A stretch of 64,000 bases of DNA, from positions 928,501 through 992,500 of the forward strand of contig NZ_CP118955.1 of the NCBI RefSeq assembly GCF_029023785.1, in the 5' to 3' direction. The notes under the pieces were generated by a model. That model did no database searches, was not told the DNA's origin, and worked only from the letters and a program-made list of their open reading frames with translations. Position numbers and translations under genes: made by a program. The stretch comes from Enterococcus faecium. GTDB taxonomy: Bacteria > Bacillota > Bacilli > Lactobacillales > Enterococcaceae. Below are positions 45,906 through 56,744 of this stretch, piece after piece. Numbering within the stretch: position 1 is the first letter of the stretch; the number at the start of each line of letters is the position of its first letter.

Positions 45906-46925
45906 ATGAAAGAATCAGTATTCCAAGGAAGAAGCTTATTAGCAGAAAAAGACTTTACAAAAGAAGAATTACAATATTTGATCGATTTTTCAGAACACTT
46001 GAAAGACTTGAAAAAACGTGGTATCCCACATCACTATCTAGAAGGAAAAAATATTGCGCTTTTATTTGAAAAAACATCTACACGTACTCGTTCTGCATTT
46101 ACTACTGCAGCGATCGATCTAGGTGCACATCCTGAATATCTAGGTGCAAATGATATCCAATTAGGTAAAAAAGAATCCACAGAAGATACAGCTAAAGTAC
46201 TAGGTCGTATGTTTGATGGAATCGAATTCCGTGGATTCAGTCAAAAAATGGTAGAGGAACTAGCAGAATTCTCTGGTGTTCCAGTTTGGAATGGCTTGAC
46301 TGATGAATGGCATCCAACACAAATGATCGCTGACTTTTTAACTATCCAAGAAAACTTTGGAACAGTAGAAGGTATCACTGTTGCTTACTGCGGAGATGGT
46401 CGAAACAATATGGCTAACTCTTTATTAGTCACAGGTGCAATTTTAGGAGCGAATATGCGTATCGTTGCACCAAAAGAATTACAACCTGAAGAAGAAATCG
46501 TCAAAATGGCAGAAGGCTTTGCTGAAAAATCCGGTGCACAATTGATGATTACCGACGATGTTGATAAAGGTGTAGACGGAGCAGACGTCCTTTATTCTGA
46601 TGTATGGGTATCAATGGGTGAAGAAGATAAATTCGAAGAACGTATCAAATTGTTGAAACCTTACCAAATCAATATGGAAATGGTAGAAAAAACACACAAC
46701 ACAGATCGTTTGATCTTCTTGCACTGCTTGCCAGCTTTCCATGATACAAACACTGTTTACGGTGAACAAATGAAAGAACGCTTTGGCATCACTGAAATGG
46801 AAGTAACAGATGAAGTCTTCCGCAGCAAATATGCTCGTCAATTTGACCAAGCAGAAAATCGTATGCACTCAATCAAAGCGATCATGGCAGCAACATTAGG
46901 TAACTTGTTTATCCCTCGCGTTTAA
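45906..46925 (+). CDS. arcB: Ornithine carbamoyltransferase, catabolic
   Basis: This 339-residue enzyme splits citrulline with phosphate into ornithine and carbamoyl phosphate. The carbamoyl phosphate motif is [12 protein letters not shown] and the ornithine motif [12 protein letters not shown] at ideal spacing supports ATG 45906; the in-frame ATG at 45897 is too close to it. Placement between arcA and arcC assigns the catabolic role. Confidence 0.96.
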   Translation: MKESVFQGRSLLAEKDFTKEELQYLIDFSEHLKDLKKRGIPHHYLEGKNIALLFEKTSTRTRSAFTTAAIDLGAHPEYLGANDIQLGKKESTEDTAKVLGRMFDGIEFRGFSQKMVEELAEFSGVPVWNGLTDEWHPTQMIADFLTIQENFGTVEGITVAYCGDGRNNMANSLLVTGAILGANMRIVAPKELQPEEEIVKMAEGFAEKSGAQLMITDDVDKGVDGADVLYSDVWVSMGEEDKFEERIKLLKPYQINMEMVEKTHNTDRLIFLHCLPAFHDTNTVYGEQMKERFGITEMEVTDEVFRSKYARQFDQAENRMHSIKAIMAATLGNLFIPRV

Positions 46926-46947
46926 GCATAACCACATTCATCTCACG

Positions 46948-46998
46948 AAAAAACGAGTCAGCATTGAGGGAAAATCACAAAACGCTGGCTCGTTTTGT
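46948..46998 (+). terminator. Hairpin between arcB and arcC
   Basis: AAAACGAGTCAGC pairs with GCTGGCTCGTTTT around a loop of about 20 bases. It may reduce arcC expression relative to arcAB. Confidence 0.65.
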
Positions 46999-47039
46999 TA
47001 TCTAGAAAATTCGGTAGAACTGAAGAAAGGACGAATGAA

Positions 47040-47987
47040 ATGGCCAAACGAAAAGTAGTTGTCGCTTTAGGGGGTAATGCAATCTTGTCTACGGATGCAA
47101 GTGCAAAAGCCCAACAAGAAGCGTTAATGGAAACAGCAAAGTATTTAGTGAAATTTATCGAACAAGGAGATGAATTGATCATCTCCCACGGAAATGGTCC
47201 GCAAGTCGGTAACCTATTGATTCAGCAGCAAGCTGCTGATTCTGAGAAAACACCGGCAATGCCTTTAGATACATGTGTTGCAATGACAGAAGGATCTATC
47301 GGTTACTGGTTACAAAATGCCATGGGCGAAGTACTGAAGGAAAAAGGGATCGATAAAGATGTGGTTTCTTTAGTCACTCAAGTTATTGTGGATGAAAATG
47401 ATCCTTCATTCAAAAATCCAAGTAAACCAGTCGGTCCATTCTACACGGAAGAAGAAGCCAAAGAACAAATGAATGCTGACTCCACTGTGACATTCAAAGA
47501 AGATGCTGGACGTGGATGGAGAAAAGTAGTCGCTTCCCCTAAACCCATCTCGATTAAAGAAGCACGTGTCATCGAAACGCTGGTCGATCAAGGAGTTATC
47601 ACAGTCTCTGTTGGTGGCGGTGGGATTCCTGTTGTAGAAACAGCTACTGGATTAGAAGGACGAGAAGCCGTAATCGATAAAGATTTTGCTTCAGAAAAAT
47701 TAGCCGAAATCATCGATGCGGATTTGCTGATCGTATTGACAGGAGTAGACAATGTGTATGTCAATTACCAAAAACCAGATCAAAAGAAATTAGAAACTGT
47801 TACTGTTTCAGAAATGAAACAATACATTGATGAAAAGCAATTTGCTCCAGGAAGCATGCTTCCGAAAGTAGAGGCAGCTATTGCATTTGTTGAAGCAAAA
47901 CCAAACGCTAAGGCAATCATCACTTCTTTAGAAAATATCGAGAATCTTTTAGCTTCTGAAGAAGGAACGATTATCGTAGCTGATTAA
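47040..47987 (+). CDS. arcC: Carbamate kinase
   Basis: This 315-residue enzyme makes ATP from carbamoyl phosphate and ADP, the energy-yielding end of the pathway. [29 protein letters not shown] and [18 protein letters not shown] are family motifs. The start ATG 47040 has AAGGACG upstream; the longer frame runs into the preceding hairpin. No arginine/ornithine antiporter gene (arcD) follows, so it must lie elsewhere. Confidence 0.96.
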   Translation: MAKRKVVVALGGNAILSTDASAKAQQEALMETAKYLVKFIEQGDELIISHGNGPQVGNLLIQQQAADSEKTPAMPLDTCVAMTEGSIGYWLQNAMGEVLKEKGIDKDVVSLVTQVIVDENDPSFKNPSKPVGPFYTEEEAKEQMNADSTVTFKEDAGRGWRKVVASPKPISIKEARVIETLVDQGVITVSVGGGGIPVVETATGLEGREAVIDKDFASEKLAEIIDADLLIVLTGVDNVYVNYQKPDQKKLETVTVSEMKQYIDEKQFAPGSMLPKVEAAIAFVEAKPNAKAIITSLENIENLLASEEGTIIVAD

Positions 47988-48023
47988 TTTGTTAAGTCTT
48001 TCGTATTTACGAAATGATTTATA

Positions 48024-48073
48024 GCTATCCAGGTGGTATTTCTTCTCCTTTAGGCCATCTGGATTGTTTTTTT
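48024..48073 (+). terminator. arcABC terminator
   Basis: ATCCAGGTGG pairs with CCATCTGGAT, followed by a run of T. Confidence 0.8.
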
Positions 48074-48146
48074 ATCAGAAACGACTAGCCTTTCGTTTTT
48101 TTTTCTGATATAATTCAAGAAAGTTTAATAAGACTAAGATTTGTTG

Positions 48147-48371
48147 AACAAGAGAGTACTTGTATCATTCTTGGCTAGCGAATTCGGAAGTGGTGGAAGC
48201 CGAATGAAGAAGATACAACGAAGCGCACTTGGAGAATTCTGTTTTAAACAGACGGTCGTCTACCGATATCAGATGGAGCTGGTCCTTTTTTAGGACAATT
48301 GGAGTGGTACCGCGGGAAATCTCGTCTCTAGTGATGGCATACTAAGTATGCCGTCGCTAGAGATTTTTTTT
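48147..48371 (+). ncRNA. T-box leader of argS, specifier CGC (Arg)
   Basis: The leader holds the AGAGAGTAC start of stem I with the AGTA and GAA loop E motif, the distal AAGTGGTGGAAGCC region, the T-box TGGAGTGGTACCGCGGG (48300-48316) and a competing terminator (48325-48371) with a T run. By alignment of CAACGAA-x-NNN-A with the B. subtilis glyQS leader as I recall it, the specifier is CGC at 48224-48226, an arginine codon. Uncharged tRNA-Arg would thus turn on argS. Confidence 0.9.
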
Positions 48372-48408
48372 GTTTAACAATCAAGGGAGCACTTTAGGAG
48401 GAATAAAG

Positions 48409-50100
48409 ATGAATAATAAAGATCTTGTCGCAAAAGCTGTCTATGACGCTGTCAAAGATGATTTAACACTGGAACAAGTCGAACAATTACTAGAAAATCC
48501 AAAATCAGCTGAACACGGAGATGTTGCATTTCCAGCCTTTTCATTAGCAAAAGTTTACCGAAAAGCGCCACAGCAAATCGCTGCAGATTTAGCAGAAAAA
48601 ATCGATTCTGCCAACTTTGAAAAAATCGAAGTTGTCGGACCTTACTTGAACTTTTTCATGAATAAAGAACTTATCAGCAAAAAAGTTTTGCAAACAGTAG
48701 TGAAAGAAAAAGAACATTATGGGGATAGCAATATCGGGAATCAAGGAACAGTACCAATCGACATGTCTTCTCCTAATATTGCCAAACCAATCTCAATGGG
48801 ACATTTGCGTTCGACAGTTATCGGTAATTCGATCGGTTTCATTATGGAAAAAATCGGTTATCAGCCAATCCGCATCAACCATTTAGGTGACTGGGGAACA
48901 CAGTTTGGAAAACTGATCGTCGCTTACAAAAAATGGGGTACAGAAGAAGCTGTTAAAGCAGAACCAATCAATGAATTGCTTCGTTTATATGTCCAATTCC
49001 ATGAAGTAGCTGAAACAGAACCAGAATTAAATGAAGAAGCTCGTGCTTGGTTCAAACGTCTGGAAGAAGGCGATGAAGAGGCTATTCAATTATGGCAATG
49101 GTTCCGTGATGAATCGATGAAAGAATTCAATAAAATCTATGATCTGCTGGAAGTACGTTTCGATTCGTTGAACGGTGAAGCTTTCTACAATGACAAGATG
49201 GATGAAATCGTCAAACTTTTAGAAGAAAAACATTTGCTGAACGAGGATAAAGGTGCAGAGATCGTTGACCTATCTGCTTATGACCTGAATCCAGCGTTGA
49301 TTAAGAAGTCAGACGGTGCGACACTATACATTACACGTGACTTAGCTGCTGCATTGTACCGTAAACGTACTTACGACTTCAAACAATCTCTATATGTAGT
49401 AGGGAATGAACAAAGCTATCATTTTAAACAGTTGAAAGCTGTCTTGAAGGAAATGGGCTTTGACTGGTCTGACGATATGCGCCATATTCCATTTGGTTTG
49501 ATCACGCAAGGTGGTAAAAAATTATCAACTCGTAAAGGAAAGATCGTCTTATTAGAAGAAGTATTAAATGAAGCAATCCAATCTGCTAAAGAACAAATCA
49601 GCGAGAAAAACCCTGATTTGGAAAACAAAGATGCTGTAGCTAAACAAGTTGGGGTTGGGGCAGTCATTTTCCACGATTTGAAAAACGATCGACTGAATAC
49701 ATTTGACTTTAACCTGGAAGAAGTTGTTCGATTTGAAGGAGAAACTGGACCTTATGTGCAATATACACATGCTCGTGCAGTCAGCCTGTTGGAAAAAGCA
49801 GGATTTGTCCCTTCAGAAACAGCAGACTATGCATTGAATGACGATACCAGCTGGGAAGTGGTTAAATTAGTTCAAAAATACCCTGAAACGGTCTTGTCTG
49901 CTGGGGAAAAATACGAACCGTCAGTGATTGCGAAACATGCAATCAAATTAGCACAAGCATTCAACAAATACTATGCTCATACGAAGATTTTAGCTGATGA
50001 TGAACAAAAAGAAGCACGCTTAGCTCTAGTTTATGCAGTGACTGTATTATTGAAAGAAGACCTTCGTTTGCTAGGACTTCATGCACCAGATAAGATGTAA
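48409..50100 (+). CDS. argS: Arginyl-tRNA synthetase
   Basis: This 563-residue class I synthetase charges tRNA-Arg. The N-terminal Add1 domain (about 1-105) is followed by [21 protein letters not shown], the HIGH-type site, and [15 protein letters not shown], the KMSKS-type site. The C-terminal DALR domain ends the protein. TTAGGAGG suits ATG 48409; an earlier TTG in frame is inside the terminator T run. It is controlled by the T-box leader and has its own transcript, separate from arcABC. Confidence 0.96.
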   Translation: MNNKDLVAKAVYDAVKDDLTLEQVEQLLENPKSAEHGDVAFPAFSLAKVYRKAPQQIAADLAEKIDSANFEKIEVVGPYLNFFMNKELISKKVLQTVVKEKEHYGDSNIGNQGTVPIDMSSPNIAKPISMGHLRSTVIGNSIGFIMEKIGYQPIRINHLGDWGTQFGKLIVAYKKWGTEEAVKAEPINELLRLYVQFHEVAETEPELNEEARAWFKRLEEGDEEAIQLWQWFRDESMKEFNKIYDLLEVRFDSLNGEAFYNDKMDEIVKLLEEKHLLNEDKGAEIVDLSAYDLNPALIKKSDGATLYITRDLAAALYRKRTYDFKQSLYVVGNEQSYHFKQLKAVLKEMGFDWSDDMRHIPFGLITQGGKKLSTRKGKIVLLEEVLNEAIQSAKEQISEKNPDLENKDAVAKQVGVGAVIFHDLKNDRLNTFDFNLEEVVRFEGETGPYVQYTHARAVSLLEKAGFVPSETADYALNDDTSWEVVKLVQKYPETVLSAGEKYEPSVIAKHAIKLAQAFNKYYAHTKILADDEQKEARLALVYAVTVLLKEDLRLLGLHAPDKM

Positions 50101-50119
50101 GAAAAAGAGAATGTGAAAT

Positions 50120-50430
50120 CAGCGTTCTGATCCGAGTATTAGAGAAACAAAAGAGAAAATAGCTTTTCAAATTTTATCGTTTTTTGAGCAAATACCGAGA
50201 GTCAGCTGAATGAACACCGTTTAGTGGAGAGGTTGTCTCTTAAACACTGTTTGTTTGTAAATAAGGGGACTGTGACAAAAGTCGTGTCACAGCTCCCTTT
50301 TTTTTTCGAATAAACGGTGTTCAAAAGCTTGCATCTGCGGTAATAAGCCTAACCAAACGAAAAATATGAGGAGCTATTTTTGTTTGGCTGTTCTTATTAC
50401 TTGATGCAGTACAGCTTTTTCACGACCTCT
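50120..50430. repeat. Modular intergenic repeat, convergent copies E (shared terminator)
   Basis: A degenerate plus-strand copy (GAACACCGTTTAGTGG, then GAGGTTGTCTC) and a well-kept minus-strand copy (50430 back to 50260: AGAGGTCGTGAAAAAGCTG, palindrome GCATCAAGTAATAAGAACAG ... CCGCAGATGC, then AAGCTTTTGAACACCGTTTATTCG) meet. They share one hairpin at 50260-50306. With short flanks they fill the 345-base gap between argS and phnX; no gene lies in it. Confidence 0.8.
50260..50306. terminator. Shared bidirectional terminator of argS and phnX
   Basis: GGGGACTGTGAC pairs with GTCACAGCTCCC; A-rich on the left and T-rich on the right, so it works from both sides. Confidence 0.82.
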
Positions 50431-50445
50431 GATTTTGTATAAAAG

Positions 50446-51231
50446 TCATTCTGGATTCTTGTCAGCGTACAAAATGTATTCTGTTAACTCTTTTAAATTG
50501 TTTACACAAATATCAGCGCCAGCTTGTTGGAATCTAAGAGCAACAGACTGTTTTAAACGATCTTTTTTCCCCATCTCTAATTTTTGGTACTCATCATAAG
50601 AAATCCCCATTAGCGAACTACCTTCAATTACACCTACTGTCAACACTCCGGCATTTTTCCCTTCCTGGATATCTGAGACCGTATCTCCGACTTTGATTAC
50701 TTCATCAACCGACTTGTTTTTGAAGTACTGCATGTTTTTATGGATCATATAAGGAAACGGTCGACCATACCCTTCGACGTCTTCAGAAGTTGCCATGAAG
50801 TCTGGTGAATACCCTTCTTTTTTTGCGGTTTCTGCTACGATTGTCATCATAGGAGCAGTAAATCCAGTCGTGGAACCAATATTGATCCCAGCGTTTCTCA
50901 ACCGTTCGATCGTTTCCAATGTGTCGGGTTTCAAGGTAGAATGCTTGACCAAATCTTTAAACAGATAATGTTCAAATTGTTGATACAATTCCTCCACCTC
51001 TTTTTCCTGAGGTAGTTGTCCATAAATAGCTATCCATTGTTTTTTGACAGAAGGGAGGGAAAGAAGCTGTTGGATATGATCCCATTTTAATTTTCCCATC
51101 GGTTCGCGGATTTCTTTGTCAGTCAGTTGGATTCCTTTTTCTAGAAAAGCATTTCTAAAAGCGTGGACAGGAGCCATACAGCCAAAGTCCACAGTTGTTC
51201 CTGCCCAATCAAAAATTACAGTTTTAATCAT
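50446..51231 (-). CDS. phnX: Phosphonoacetaldehyde hydrolase
   Basis: This 261-residue HAD-superfamily enzyme cleaves phosphonoacetaldehyde to acetaldehyde and phosphate. The nucleophile Asp lies in VIFDWAGTTVDFG, and the Schiff-base lysine lies in REPMGKLKWDHI of the cap. VIKVGDTVSDIQEGKNAG carries the last HAD motif. AAGGAGAACG precedes the ATG, inside the end of phnW. It works with PhnW to use 2-aminoethylphosphonate. Confidence 0.94.
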   Translation of the reverse strand: MIKTVIFDWAGTTVDFGCMAPVHAFRNAFLEKGIQLTDKEIREPMGKLKWDHIQQLLSLPSVKKQWIAIYGQLPQEKEVEELYQQFEHYLFKDLVKHSTLKPDTLETIERLRNAGINIGSTTGFTAPMMTIVAETAKKEGYSPDFMATSEDVEGYGRPFPYMIHKNMQYFKNKSVDEVIKVGDTVSDIQEGKNAGVLTVGVIEGSSLMGISYDEYQKLEMGKKDRLKQSVALRFQQAGADICVNNLKELTEYILYADKNPE

Positions 51232-52315
51232 TAACGTTCTCCTTATAGTCTTTGATAATTGCTGTCAGTTCCAAAATATCTTCCGGATAGATCTCGCCAA
51301 TATTTCCGATACGAAAACATTCATGATCGCTGATTTTCCCGGGATAGATCACAAATCCGTTTTGCTTTAAATACTGATAAAAATGATTAAAATCAAATCG
51401 CCAGTCCTTAGGGTAAAGAAAAGAGGTGATGAATGGCCCCTGATATTCTTGAATGAAAGGCTGGAACCCCATCTCTGTCATTTTTTGTCGTAGTACATGA
51501 TTATTGGCGAGATAACGTGAATATCGAGTTTCGATTCCTCCTTCTGCCTCTAGTTCCTTCAGCGCTTGTTGAAAAGCCAAAACCGTATGGGTAGGGGAAG
51601 TGAAACGCCATTTGCCATTCTCGTTTTCCATCACGCGGTACTGGTCATATAGATCAAGTGACAAACTTCGACTCACATTTTTTCGCTTTTCTAGTTCCGC
51701 TTTATTAGCAAGTACAAAAGAAAAGCCTGGAACACCTTGAATACATTTGTTTGAGCTGGAAATCAAAAAATCAATCCCTAGTTCGGCTACACGAATCGGT
51801 ATCCCACCAAAGCTTGACATCGCGTCCACTATAAACAAAAGATCTTTTTCTTGTGTGACAGCAGCAATCTCTTCCAAATTATTCAAAATACCGGAAGTAG
51901 TCTCGCTATGGACCATTGCTAGTGCGGAGATAGAGGGATTCTCTTCAATCAGCTGTGTAATCACATGAGCTTGGAGGATTTGATGTTCCGATACCTCATA
52001 AACGGTATAGTTCAGTTTCAGACATTCGCACATGTTGATCATTCGTTGTCCATATGCGCCGTTTGAACAAATCAGTACAGTATCTTCTGGCCTGATCACA
52101 GAACTTAATACCGATTCTACCCCAAAGGAGCCGCTACCTTGCATTAAGACCGTTGTGTATATTCCTTCCGATACTTGAGCAAGATCCAATAATTTTTTTC
52201 TTATCCATTGTGTAATTTCTTTGTATTCTTGATCCCAAGTACAATGATCGATCAGCATAGCATTTTTCACTGTTTCAGAAGTCGTCAATGGTCCAGGAGT
52301 TAATAATTTATACAT
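51224..52315 (-). CDS. phnW: 2-aminoethylphosphonate--pyruvate transaminase
   Basis: This 363-residue PLP enzyme moves the amino group of 2-aminoethylphosphonate to pyruvate. YKLLTPGPLTTSETVKNAMLIDHCTWDQEY opens the protein, and the PLP lysine lies in FLISSSNKCIQGVPGF. AAAGGAAATC suits ATG 52315; the longer frame lacks a site. It overlaps phnX by eight bases. No phosphonate ABC transporter is adjacent. Confidence 0.94.
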   Translation of the reverse strand: MYKLLTPGPLTTSETVKNAMLIDHCTWDQEYKEITQWIRKKLLDLAQVSEGIYTTVLMQGSGSFGVESVLSSVIRPEDTVLICSNGAYGQRMINMCECLKLNYTVYEVSEHQILQAHVITQLIEENPSISALAMVHSETTSGILNNLEEIAAVTQEKDLLFIVDAMSSFGGIPIRVAELGIDFLISSSNKCIQGVPGFSFVLANKAELEKRKNVSRSLSLDLYDQYRVMENENGKWRFTSPTHTVLAFQQALKELEAEGGIETRYSRYLANNHVLRQKMTEMGFQPFIQEYQGPFITSFLYPKDWRFDFNHFYQYLKQNGFVIYPGKISDHECFRIGNIGEIYPEDILELTAIIKDYKENVND

Positions 52316-52492
52316 ATGATTTCCTTTCATTTCTTTTTTGAAATACACAAAGAGCAAGAAGCTGCTCTTGTTAACATCCAATATAAATGATGATTATTGT
52401 GATTCAATCAAGGTGTTGAAAAAATTGAATAAAAAATGATGTATTTTTGTAAAGAGTGTAAAGGTTTATTTAATAAGGAAAATATTGAAAAT

Positions 52493-52527
52493 AAAAAAAC
52501 ACGCATTCCATATTAGGAATACGTGCT
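52493..52527 (-). terminator. argR terminator
   Basis: CACGTATTCC pairs with GGAATGCGTG on the minus strand, followed by seven T. Confidence 0.87.
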
Positions 52528-52531
52528 CTGA

Positions 52532-53011
52532 TTAAAAAAGTGATACTTCAGTTGGATGGTGAAGAAATTCTTCTACTCGTTTTGCGTCCTCCTCATTTTC
52601 CGAGATGACCATGATCGTATCGAATCCAGCAATTGTACTGACAATAGAGGGAGGTTTGATCTCATCTAAAACAGATGCAAATAAATGAGCATTGTCTGGC
52701 AAGGTATTGACGATCGTCAAAAAGTGGACTCGTTCGACTTTCAATACAATGTCTTCAATCATTTGAACCAGCCGATCCTCTTCCTCAGTCCTAGTCTCAG
52801 GAGTTCCTTTTTCGCGAAACAATACGAAGCGGGAAACGCCATTTTCATCAGGTGCCTTCACGATTTTTAGATCACGGATATCTCGAGAAATCGTTGCCTG
52901 CGTGGCGGTAACGCCATAATGCCCAAGTTTGTTTAATAGTTCTTCTTGCGTACGGATCGGGAATTCTTCAATGACTTGTTTAATCAGCAAATGTCTTTGA
53001 GCTTTGCGCAT
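52532..53011 (-). CDS. argR: ArgR/AhrC-family arginine regulator
   Basis: This 159-residue regulator has the N-terminal winged helix (about 1-70; LLNKLGHYGVTATQATISRDIRDLKIVK) and the C-terminal oligomerisation and arginine-binding domain. In the arginine-binding loop it reads STIAGFDTIMV, with Phe130 where classical ArgR and AhrC have the first of two Asp residues; only Asp131 remains. This resembles lactic-acid-bacterial paralogues that depend on a partner. AAAGGAGAAAG precedes the ATG. It probably controls arc and biosynthetic arg genes. Confidence 0.92.
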   Translation of the reverse strand: MRKAQRHLLIKQVIEEFPIRTQEELLNKLGHYGVTATQATISRDIRDLKIVKAPDENGVSRFVLFREKGTPETRTEEEDRLVQMIEDIVLKVERVHFLTIVNTLPDNAHLFASVLDEIKPPSIVSTIAGFDTIMVISENEEDAKRVEEFLHHPTEVSLF

Positions 53012-53043
53012 TTTCTTTCTCCTTTACGAAAGATTTCACATGT

Positions 53044-53073
53044 ATCATAACAAAAAAAAGAAGGATTGCCCAA
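53044..53073 (-). promoter_or_regulatory. argR promoter
   Basis: On the minus strand TTGGGC (53068-53073), 18 bases and TATGAT (53044-53049). Confidence 0.5.
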
Positions 53074-53212
53074 TAATATTCGTCTTTTATACCTAAAATT
53101 ATTTTATGGAAAAAGGATAATAAAGAAACAAAGAGAAATCTACTGTTTTTCTTGAATTCTTTTTATCTTTCAGGTAAACTATTGAATGTTGAGCAGAAAA
53201 GTATATTTGCTC

Positions 53213-53241
53213 TTGCGATACGGATCTTTTGTCTGTATAAT
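53213..53241 (+). promoter_or_regulatory. rpsB promoter
   Basis: TTGCGA (53213-53218), 17 bases and a perfect TATAAT (53236-53241), about 130 bases before rpsB. Confidence 0.8.
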
Positions 53242-53247
53242 AGCTGA

Positions 53248-53369
53248 GGGTGCTTTATGCATCAGCAAATCCACATTCTTATTGGATTGTCGGTAGGTGC
53301 TTGAAAAAGTTTGCCGGCAAGGTAGAAGATAAGAAGAGGAAAAATAAAACCAAATCGGAGGAAACAAAC
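53248..53369 (+). promoter_or_regulatory. Structured 5' leader of rpsB
   Basis: About 120 bases are transcribed before the start codon. They hold an AATCCA/TGGATT hairpin (53267-53288), a TTGCCGGCAA palindrome near 53308 and two GGTGCTT copies. A leader of this kind could mediate S2 feedback, but no known leader class was matched. The rest of the 358-base argR-rpsB spacer holds only promoters. Confidence 0.4.
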
Positions 53370-54152
53370 ATGGCAGTAATTTCTATGAAACAATTACTAG
53401 AAGCCGGCGTACACTTTGGTCACCAAACTCGTCGCTGGAATCCAAAAATGAAGAAATATATCTTCACAGAAAGAAACGGAATCTACATCATTGACTTGCA
53501 AAAAACAGTTAAATTAGTAGATGCAGCTTATGATTACATGAAGAGCGTTGCTGAAGAAGGCGGCGTAGCATTATTCGTAGGTACAAAAAAACAAGCACAA
53601 GAAGCAATCAAAGAAGAAGCAACTCGTGCAGGACAATACTTCGTTAACCATCGTTGGTTAGGCGGAACATTGACAAACTGGGATACTATCCAAAAACGTA
53701 TCAGCCGTTTGAAACAAATCAATGCAATGGAAGAAGATGGAACTTTTGAAGTTCTACCTAAAAAAGAAGTTGCTGGTTTGAACAAAGAACGTGAACGTCT
53801 TGAAAAATTCTTAGGCGGTATCGCTGATATGCCAAGAATCCCAGATGTAATGTACATCGTTGACCCACGTAAAGAACGTATTGCTGTTCAAGAAGCACAC
53901 AAATTAAATATCCCAATCGTAGCTATGGTTGATACAAACTGCGATCCAGATGAAATCGACGTAGTAATCCCTTCAAACGACGATGCAATTCGTGCCGTTA
54001 AATTGATTACTTCAAAAATGGCTGATGCTTTCATCGAAGGAAACCAAGGTGAAGATCAAGTAGTTGAAGAAGATTTCACAGAAGAAAACACAGCAACATC
54101 AATCGAAGAAATCGTAGATGTTGTTGAAGGCGACAATTCTTCAGCAGAATAA
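53370..54152 (+). CDS. rpsB: 30S ribosomal protein S2
   Basis: This 260-residue protein has the S2 signatures [22 protein letters not shown] and [28 protein letters not shown] suits ATG 53370; the longer frame upstream is leader. The C-terminal tail is acidic ([21 protein letters not shown]), as in other enterococci and relatives. It is co-transcribed with tsf, with a leaky hairpin between. Confidence 0.97.
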   Translation: MAVISMKQLLEAGVHFGHQTRRWNPKMKKYIFTERNGIYIIDLQKTVKLVDAAYDYMKSVAEEGGVALFVGTKKQAQEAIKEEATRAGQYFVNHRWLGGTLTNWDTIQKRISRLKQINAMEEDGTFEVLPKKEVAGLNKERERLEKFLGGIADMPRIPDVMYIVDPRKERIAVQEAHKLNIPIVAMVDTNCDPDEIDVVIPSNDDAIRAVKLITSKMADAFIEGNQGEDQVVEEDFTEENTATSIEEIVDVVEGDNSSAE

Positions 54153-54162
54153 TTTTGAATGA

Positions 54163-54220
54163 TGGAGCTGTTTCAAAGGCTGGGCGACAAGCCTCACTCT
54201 CCTTTGAAGCAGCTTTTTTT
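54163..54220 (+). terminator. Attenuator-type hairpin between rpsB and tsf
   Basis: AGCTGTTTCAAAGG pairs with CCTTTGAAGCAGCT, followed by a T run. It would lower tsf relative to rpsB. Confidence 0.8.
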
Positions 54221-54250
54221 AAAAAGAAAAACACACAGGAGGAGTTAAAC

Positions 54251-55132
54251 ATGGCAGACGTTACAGCTAAAATGGTAAAAGAACTACGCGAAATGACTGG
54301 CGTAGGAATGATGGATGCGAAAAAAGCATTAGTTGAAGTAGAAGGCGACATGGAAAAAGCAGTTGATCTTTTACGTGAAAAAGGAATGGCAAAGGCTGCG
54401 AAGAAAAATGACCGCATTGCAGCTGAAGGATTGGCTTCAGTTGCTGTGAAAGGTAACACTGCAGCAATCGTTGAAGTAAACTCAGAAACAGACTTTGTTT
54501 CTAAAAACGAAATGTTCCAAGATTTAGTAAAAGAAATTGCAGAACTTGTTGCTGAAAACAAACCAGCAGACATGGAAGCTGCAATGAAAATCAAAACAGA
54601 TAAAGGTACAATTGAATCTGACTTGATCGAAGCAACTCAAGTTATCGGAGAAAAAATCAGCTTCCGTCGCTTTGAAGTTGTAGAAAAAGACGACAATGCT
54701 GCATTTGGTGGATACTTGCATATGGGCGGACGTATTGCCGTATTGACTGTTCTAGATGGAACAACTGACGAAACAGTTGCAAGAGACGTAGCTATGCACG
54801 TAGCAGCTATCAATCCTCGTTATGTAAACGAATCACAAATTCCAGAAGCTGAATTAGAACATGAAAAAACTGTTCTTACAGAACAAGCATTGAACGAAGG
54901 CAAACCAGCGAATATCGTTGAAAAAATGGTAGAAGGACGCTTGAAGAAATTCAAAGCAGAAATCGCTTTGGTGGACCAACCATTCGTTAAAGATCCTGAT
55001 ATGACTGTTGAAAAATACGTTGCATCAAAAGGCGCAACTGTTAAAACATTCGTACGTTTCGAAGTTGGCGAAGGTATCGAAAAACGCGAAGATAACTTTG
55101 TAGAAGAAGTTATGAGCCAAGTGAAAAAATAA
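54251..55132 (+). CDS. tsf: Elongation factor Ts
   Basis: This 293-residue nucleotide exchange factor of EF-Tu starts with [36 protein letters not shown], the UBA-like domain. The EF-Tu-contacting [14 protein letters not shown] motif is intact. CAGGAGGAG suits ATG 54251. Codon use is strongly biased, as for other translation factors. A terminator follows. Confidence 0.97.
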   Translation: MADVTAKMVKELREMTGVGMMDAKKALVEVEGDMEKAVDLLREKGMAKAAKKNDRIAAEGLASVAVKGNTAAIVEVNSETDFVSKNEMFQDLVKEIAELVAENKPADMEAAMKIKTDKGTIESDLIEATQVIGEKISFRRFEVVEKDDNAAFGGYLHMGGRIAVLTVLDGTTDETVARDVAMHVAAINPRYVNESQIPEAELEHEKTVLTEQALNEGKPANIVEKMVEGRLKKFKAEIALVDQPFVKDPDMTVEKYVASKGATVKTFVRFEVGEGIEKREDNFVEEVMSQVKK

Positions 55133-55141
55133 TTCTGTTGA

Positions 55142-55990
<849 letters not shown>

Positions 55991-55992
55991 AA

Positions 55993-56550
55993 ATGGCAGA
56001 TGCAATTATGACAGAAGCAAAAGAAAAAATGAAAAAAGCAGCACAAAATCTTCAACGTGAACTTGGGCAAATCCGCGCAGGCCGTGCGAACGCTAGCCTT
56101 TTGGACCGTATTACTGTGAACTACTACGGTGCGCCAACACCATTGAACCAAATGGCATCAATCCAAATTCCAGAAGCACGTGTTTTAATGATCACACCTT
56201 TTGACAAGAGCATTCTTCAAGATGTTGAAAAAGCTATTATGGCAAGTGATATCGGAATCAGTCCAACCAATGATGGAAATGTCATTCGCTTAGTTATCCC
56301 GCAACTGACAGAAGAACGCAGAAAAGAATTAGCTAAAGATGTGAAAAAAGAAGCAGAAAATGCAAAAATCGCGATTCGTAACATCCGTCGTGATGCGATC
56401 GATGAATATAAAAAACAACAAAAAAATGGTGATATTACCGAAGATGATTTGCGCGGATTAGAAAAAGACGTACAAACATTGACAGATAACAGCATTAAAG
56501 AAGTAGATAAGATCGCTGCTGATAAAGAAAAAGAATTATTGGAAGTTTAA
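55993..56550 (+). CDS. frr: Ribosome recycling factor
   Basis: This 185-residue factor splits post-termination ribosomes with EF-G. The long helical domain with [23 protein letters not shown] and the hinge [17 protein letters not shown] are diagnostic. Only two bases separate it from pyrH, with GTAAGGGGG before the ATG. A terminator follows. Confidence 0.97.
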   Translation: MADAIMTEAKEKMKKAAQNLQRELGQIRAGRANASLLDRITVNYYGAPTPLNQMASIQIPEARVLMITPFDKSILQDVEKAIMASDIGISPTNDGNVIRLVIPQLTEERRKELAKDVKKEAENAKIAIRNIRRDAIDEYKKQQKNGDITEDDLRGLEKDVQTLTDNSIKEVDKIAADKEKELLEV

Positions 56551-56558
56551 TAAAATCA

Positions 56559-56600
56559 TAAAAACAGAGGGGCGGATCATTCCGCTTCCTCTGTTTTTAT
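56559..56600 (+). terminator. frr terminator
   Basis: AAAACAGAGG pairs with CCTCTGTTTT, with T after it. Confidence 0.87.
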
Positions 56601-56744
56601 TTATATTTCTTTTATTTAAAAATTAAAAAAAGAAAAAATTATTCAGTTTTTAAATAAAAAAACAATGATTTCATAGGAAAAACAGTTAGATATTGCTATA
56701 ATACTTAAGATAGTGGGAATCTTTTAAGTATAGGAGGAAAAAGA

